Assembly: GCA_041390145.1 (NCBI GenBank)
Contig: JAWKQM010000004.1
Span: 1 to 64,000, forward strand
Direction of reading: 5' to 3'
Origin: Gemmatimonadales bacterium
GTDB taxonomy: Bacteria; Gemmatimonadota; Gemmatimonadetes; Gemmatimonadales; GWC2-71-9
Length of the DNA: 64,000 nucleotides
The translations under genes and the position numbers were made by a program. The notes below the pieces were generated by a model that saw only the letters and a list, made by a program, of their open reading frames with translations, was not told the origin of the DNA and ran no database searches. This document shows, one piece after another, positions 61,525 through 64,000 of this stretch; the stretch's first letter is position 1, and the number at the start of each line of letters is the position of its first letter.

Positions 61525-62602
61525 TCAAATCGGTCCGGCCACGAGCCGGCCGACCGCCTCGGCCGTCTGGAACGCCATGCCGGCCGGGGGTGTCGCGCGG
61601 CGTGTGCATCCGCCGGAGCGTGCCCCAGTCCAGGCGCGACACCGTCAGCGCCTCGGCCCCGTCTGCGAGAGCGGCCGGCTGTCCACGTACGCCCAGAGCG
61701 GCTGCCGCCGCTCCCGGACCACCGGGCCGCGCCCGCGAGCGCCCCCGCCACCGAGGCAGACCAGCGCCCCCGCCGCGCTGTGCGAGACCACGTACAGCTT
61801 CCCTGGTCGTCGATGGTGTCGAGGTTGATCACCTCCACGCCGACCAGCTGCGGACCGTATTCCCGGGCGAAGATCCGCGCGCCCACCAGCCCGAACTCCT
61901 CCGCGCCGGTGACCAGGATGCCGACCCTCGGGCGGGGCGGCCTCCGCGGCCACCAGGGCCGCCAGGAGCCCGGTGCCATTGTCCCGGGCGCCCTGGCGAC
62001 GTCCCGCGCAGCGCGCCCCGCGCCGCGAGCCCGCAGGCGCTGAGCGTCAGCACGGCGGCGTAGGCCACCGTGTCGCCCCCCAGCGGCCCCCGGATCCGGA
62101 GCACCGCCAGGACGGTGAGGGTGGCGATGGCGAGCGCCGCCACCACCACGGCCACCACCCGCCCGGCCATCGACTGGCCCTGGGCCTTGGTGTCGAGATG
62201 CGCCACGATCCACCGCCGCACCGGCGCGGTCCCGCGGGTGGCGATGAGGTTGGCGTCCTCGCGCACCCCGCCGCCGAGCGAGGACCAGCCCAGCGCCGTG
62301 CCGCGCACCAGCATGGCGAGCGCCCCGAGACCGGCCAGCCACGCGCCAAGCGCCGCCCACGGGGGGGCGCCGGGCACGGTGACGAGCGGGATCTGCAGCA
62401 GGGTGAGCCAGCCGAGGCCGGCGCCGAACATCGGGAGGGCGTTGAGGCTGGACGGGAAGAAGGAGAACGGCTGTTCCTCGACCCTGTATCCGAGCGCGCG
62501 GAGATGATCGGCCACCAGGCGCCGCGCGTGCGCCGCCGCCGGCGTGCCCGCCTCGCGCGGGGCATCGAGGACCAGGGCGATGAGTTCGCGCGCGCGCGCC
62601 AC
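61525..62602 (-). pseudogene. Membrane-embedded M28 aminopeptidase, frameshifted
   Basis: The GTG start at 62602 is two bases after the PilT stop. The first ~180 codons are open and include three to four membrane helices inserted before the catalytic core (LGWLTLLQIPLVTVPGAP, ALGAWLAGLGALAMLV). The zinc site AHLDTKAQGQS follows. After about 62010 the frame is broken four or five times, always by single bases in G or C runs. The expected DNGTGLLAALVAAE, GAEEFGLVGARIF, VINLDTIDDQG, MHTPRDTP and AGMAFQTAEAVGRL still appear in different frames, and a stop follows at 61525. This argues for consensus errors over decay. It would be an M28 peptidase anchored in the inner membrane. Confidence 0.7.
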
Positions 62603-62604
62603 GC

Positions 62605-63675
62605 TCAGCGCGCCTTCTTCCGGCGGTCCCGGCTGGGCGGCTCGGCCTCGCCCCGCGCCGCCGCCTGCGCCGTCTCCTCCGTGATGAGTCCCTCCTTGAC
62701 CAGGTCGGCCAGGTGCTGCTCGAAGGTCTGCATCCCGTGCTGGTCGCGGCCCTCCGCCATCAGCTTGCGGAGGTCGCCCCACTTCGCGGGGTCCTTGATG
62801 CAGGCGCGCACCTGCGGCGTCCCCACCAGGATCTCGATCGCCGCCACCCGCCCTTCCTCGTCGGTCTTGGGCAGCAGCTGCTGCGAGATGATGCCCTTGA
62901 GCGCCTCGGACAGGCGCACGCGGCCGATGTCGCGCTCGTCGGGCTGGAACATCGCCACCATCCGCTCGACCGTGGTCGGGACGTCGGGCGTCGGCATCGC
63001 CGAAATCACCAGGTGCCCCGTTTCGGCCGCCTTGACGGCGATATCCGCCGTCTCCGGGTCGCGCATCTCCCCGATCAGGATCACGTCGGGATCCTGGCGG
63101 AGCGCGGCGCGGAGCCCGATGGCCATGCTCGCGGTGTCCACCCCGACCTCGCGCTGGGTCACCGAGCAGTTGATGTCGCGGTGGAGGAACTCGATCGGGT
63201 TCTCGATGGTCACCACGTGCTTCTGCTTCGTGCGGTTGATGTGCTCGATGATGGCGGCCACCGTGCTCGTCTTGCCGCTGCCGCTGACGCCGGTCACCAG
63301 CACCAGGCCCCGCTCCAGGTCGGCCAGGGTCGACACCACCTCCGGAAGTCCCAGCGACTCGATGGAGGGCACCGCGAAGGGGATGACGCGCATCACGATC
63401 ATGAACGACGAGCGCTGCCGCAGCACGTTGACCCGGAAGCGGCCGACCCCCGGCATCCCCCACGAGCAGTCGAAGTCGCGCAGCCGTTCGAGGTGCGCGC
63501 GGTCCTCCTCGCTCGGGATCAGCTTGTGGGCGATGGCCCGGGTCTGGTCCGGCGTGAGCCGCTGCTTGGTGAGCGGCACCAGGCGCCCGTTGATCCGGGC
63601 CCGGAACACGTCGCCCGCCTTGATGTGCAGGTCGGACGCCCCGCGCTCGACCGCCGCCTTGATGATCTTCTCCAT
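62605..63675 (-). CDS. pilT: PilT-like type IV pilus retraction ATPase with altered His box
   Basis: The 356-residue hexameric ATPase has GASDLHIKAGD near the N-terminus, Walker A GVSGSGKT (129-136), an Asp box (VVTIENPIEFLH) and Walker B DVILIGEMRD with Glu203. The His box begins GHLVIS (His221) but continues AMPTPDVPTT, where PilT normally has TLHTN; the second His (228) is Pro. RVRLSEALKGIISQQLLPK is normal. So it is a PilT paralogue whose catalysis or force generation may differ, rather than a certain retraction motor. It is 6 bases after trpS and 2 before the peptidase. Confidence 0.9.
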   Translation of the reverse strand: MEKIIKAAVERGASDLHIKAGDVFRARINGRLVPLTKQRLTPDQTRAIAHKLIPSEEDRAHLERLRDFDCSWGMPGVGRFRVNVLRQRSSFMIVMRVIPFAVPSIESLGLPEVVSTLADLERGLVLVTGVSGSGKTSTVAAIIEHINRTKQKHVVTIENPIEFLHRDINCSVTQREVGVDTASMAIGLRAALRQDPDVILIGEMRDPETADIAVKAAETGHLVISAMPTPDVPTTVERMVAMFQPDERDIGRVRLSEALKGIISQQLLPKTDEEGRVAAIEILVGTPQVRACIKDPAKWGDLRKLMAEGRDQHGMQTFEQHLADLVKEGLITEETAQAAARGEAEPPSRDRRKKAR

Positions 63676-63681
63676 GGAACC

Positions 63682-64000
63682 TCAGGCGCTCGGGTGGATG
63701 GGGGGCAGGAAGCCCATTCGGGACTTCACCTCGTCAAGCGTCTCCCGGGCCACGGCCCGGGCGCGCGCCGCGCCGTCGGCCAGCAGCGCGCGCACGGCAC
63801 CCTCGTCGGCGCGCAACGCCGCGGCGCGCTCCCGGATGGGGGCGAGCGCGGCCGACATGTGCTCCGCGAGCACCCGCTTGCAGTCGAGGCAGCCCCATTC
63901 GGCGCCGCGGCACTTGCGGGCCACCTCCACCACCGTCTCGGGCGGGGAGAAGTGCTTGTGCAGCGTGTAGATGTTGCAGATGTCGAGTTGCCCGGTCCTT
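63682..64000 (-). CDS. trpS: Tryptophanyl-tRNA synthetase, C-terminal part (cut by window edge)
   Basis: Only the last ~105 residues lie in the window. They read CNIYTLHKHFSPPETVVEVA, then CRGAEWGCLDCKRVLAEHM, the usual end of bacterial TrpRS after the KMSKS loop, and a helical tail. The gene continues beyond base 64000. It is followed closely by pilT. The CRGAEWGCLDC pair of CxxC-like cysteines may bind a metal. Confidence 0.88.
   Translation of the reverse strand, partial: RTGQLDICNIYTLHKHFSPPETVVEVARKCRGAEWGCLDCKRVLAEHMSAALAPIRERAAALRADEGAVRALLADGAARARAVARETLDEVKSRMGFLPPIHPSA

Overview
The window is GC-rich DNA with long, tightly packed genes and typical Gram-negative secreted and outer-membrane proteins. 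The gene set fits a free-living bacterium of the Gemmatimonadota or a close relative. It includes zinc-ribbon Ser/Thr kinases, a GWxTD protein, DUF1254/DUF1214 proteins, a B12-dependent ribonucleotide reductase and glycine-zipper lipoproteins. That assignment is an inference from gene content and codon style; no rRNA is present to confirm it.

Layout. 0-5.9 kb: secreted nuclease, cysteine hydrolase, small unknown, MDR oxidoreductase, DUF1254/1214 protein, membrane diguanylate cyclase. 5.9-9.6 kb: a gene graveyard with a decayed kinase/TPR gene, a decayed secreted protein and the tail of another kinase. 9.6-22.1 kb: nrdJ, a gamma-carbonic-anhydrase-like protein, a receptor-like Ser/Thr kinase, a frameshifted GWxTD/TPR protein, a periplasmic cell-wall amidase and, divergently, a PP2C phosphatase coupled to an FHA/pseudoprotease membrane protein. 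22.2-27.2 kb: a four-gene operon murQ-anmK-nagZ-Na+ symporter for recycling of cell-wall amino sugars. 27.4-36.8 kb: gamma-glutamyltransferase, glycine-zipper lipoprotein, ABC exporter, SIMPL protein, a Vps62-like/beta-barrel protein and a sulfatase. 36.9-39.5 kb: an overlapping operon of a LOR/SDH-like enzyme, an unknown, a Fur-family regulator and CcdA. 39.7-44.6 kb: second sulfatase, second DUF1254/1214 protein, Dps. 44.7-50 kb: a ClC transporter flanked by direct repeats of the priA 3' end, then priA coupled to a dipeptide epimerase. 50.2-56.2 kb: glyS, a PLP trans-sulfuration enzyme, a zincin, a beta-propeller, two tiny proteins (one ubiquitin-like) and a histone-deacetylase-family enzyme, all in one direction. 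56.5-64 kb: a minor-pilin operon, purA, an M28 peptidase, a PilT-like ATPase and the 3' end of trpS.

How the parts connect. Cell-wall turnover recurs: amidase, NagZ/AnmK/MurQ/symporter, L-Ala-D/L-Glu epimerase and perhaps gamma-glutamyltransferase. Ser/Thr phosphorylation recurs as kinase, PP2C and FHA proteins. Type IV pili appear both as a minor-pilin operon and as a PilT-like ATPase.

The most unusual feature is at gene 3' ends. Many stop codons are followed by G-rich repeated DNA on the coding strand, in two families: an ACGAGGGAGGGTCGGA element, twice arranged as a ~100-nt inverted repeat, and GGCAGGG/GGCAGCGG tracts. One tract has been absorbed into the C-terminus of a sulfatase. Small coding lesions at 61.4-62.1 kb look like homopolymer consensus errors, whereas those at 5.9-9.5 kb look like true decay. 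I saw no tRNA, rRNA, CRISPR array, insertion sequence or prophage.
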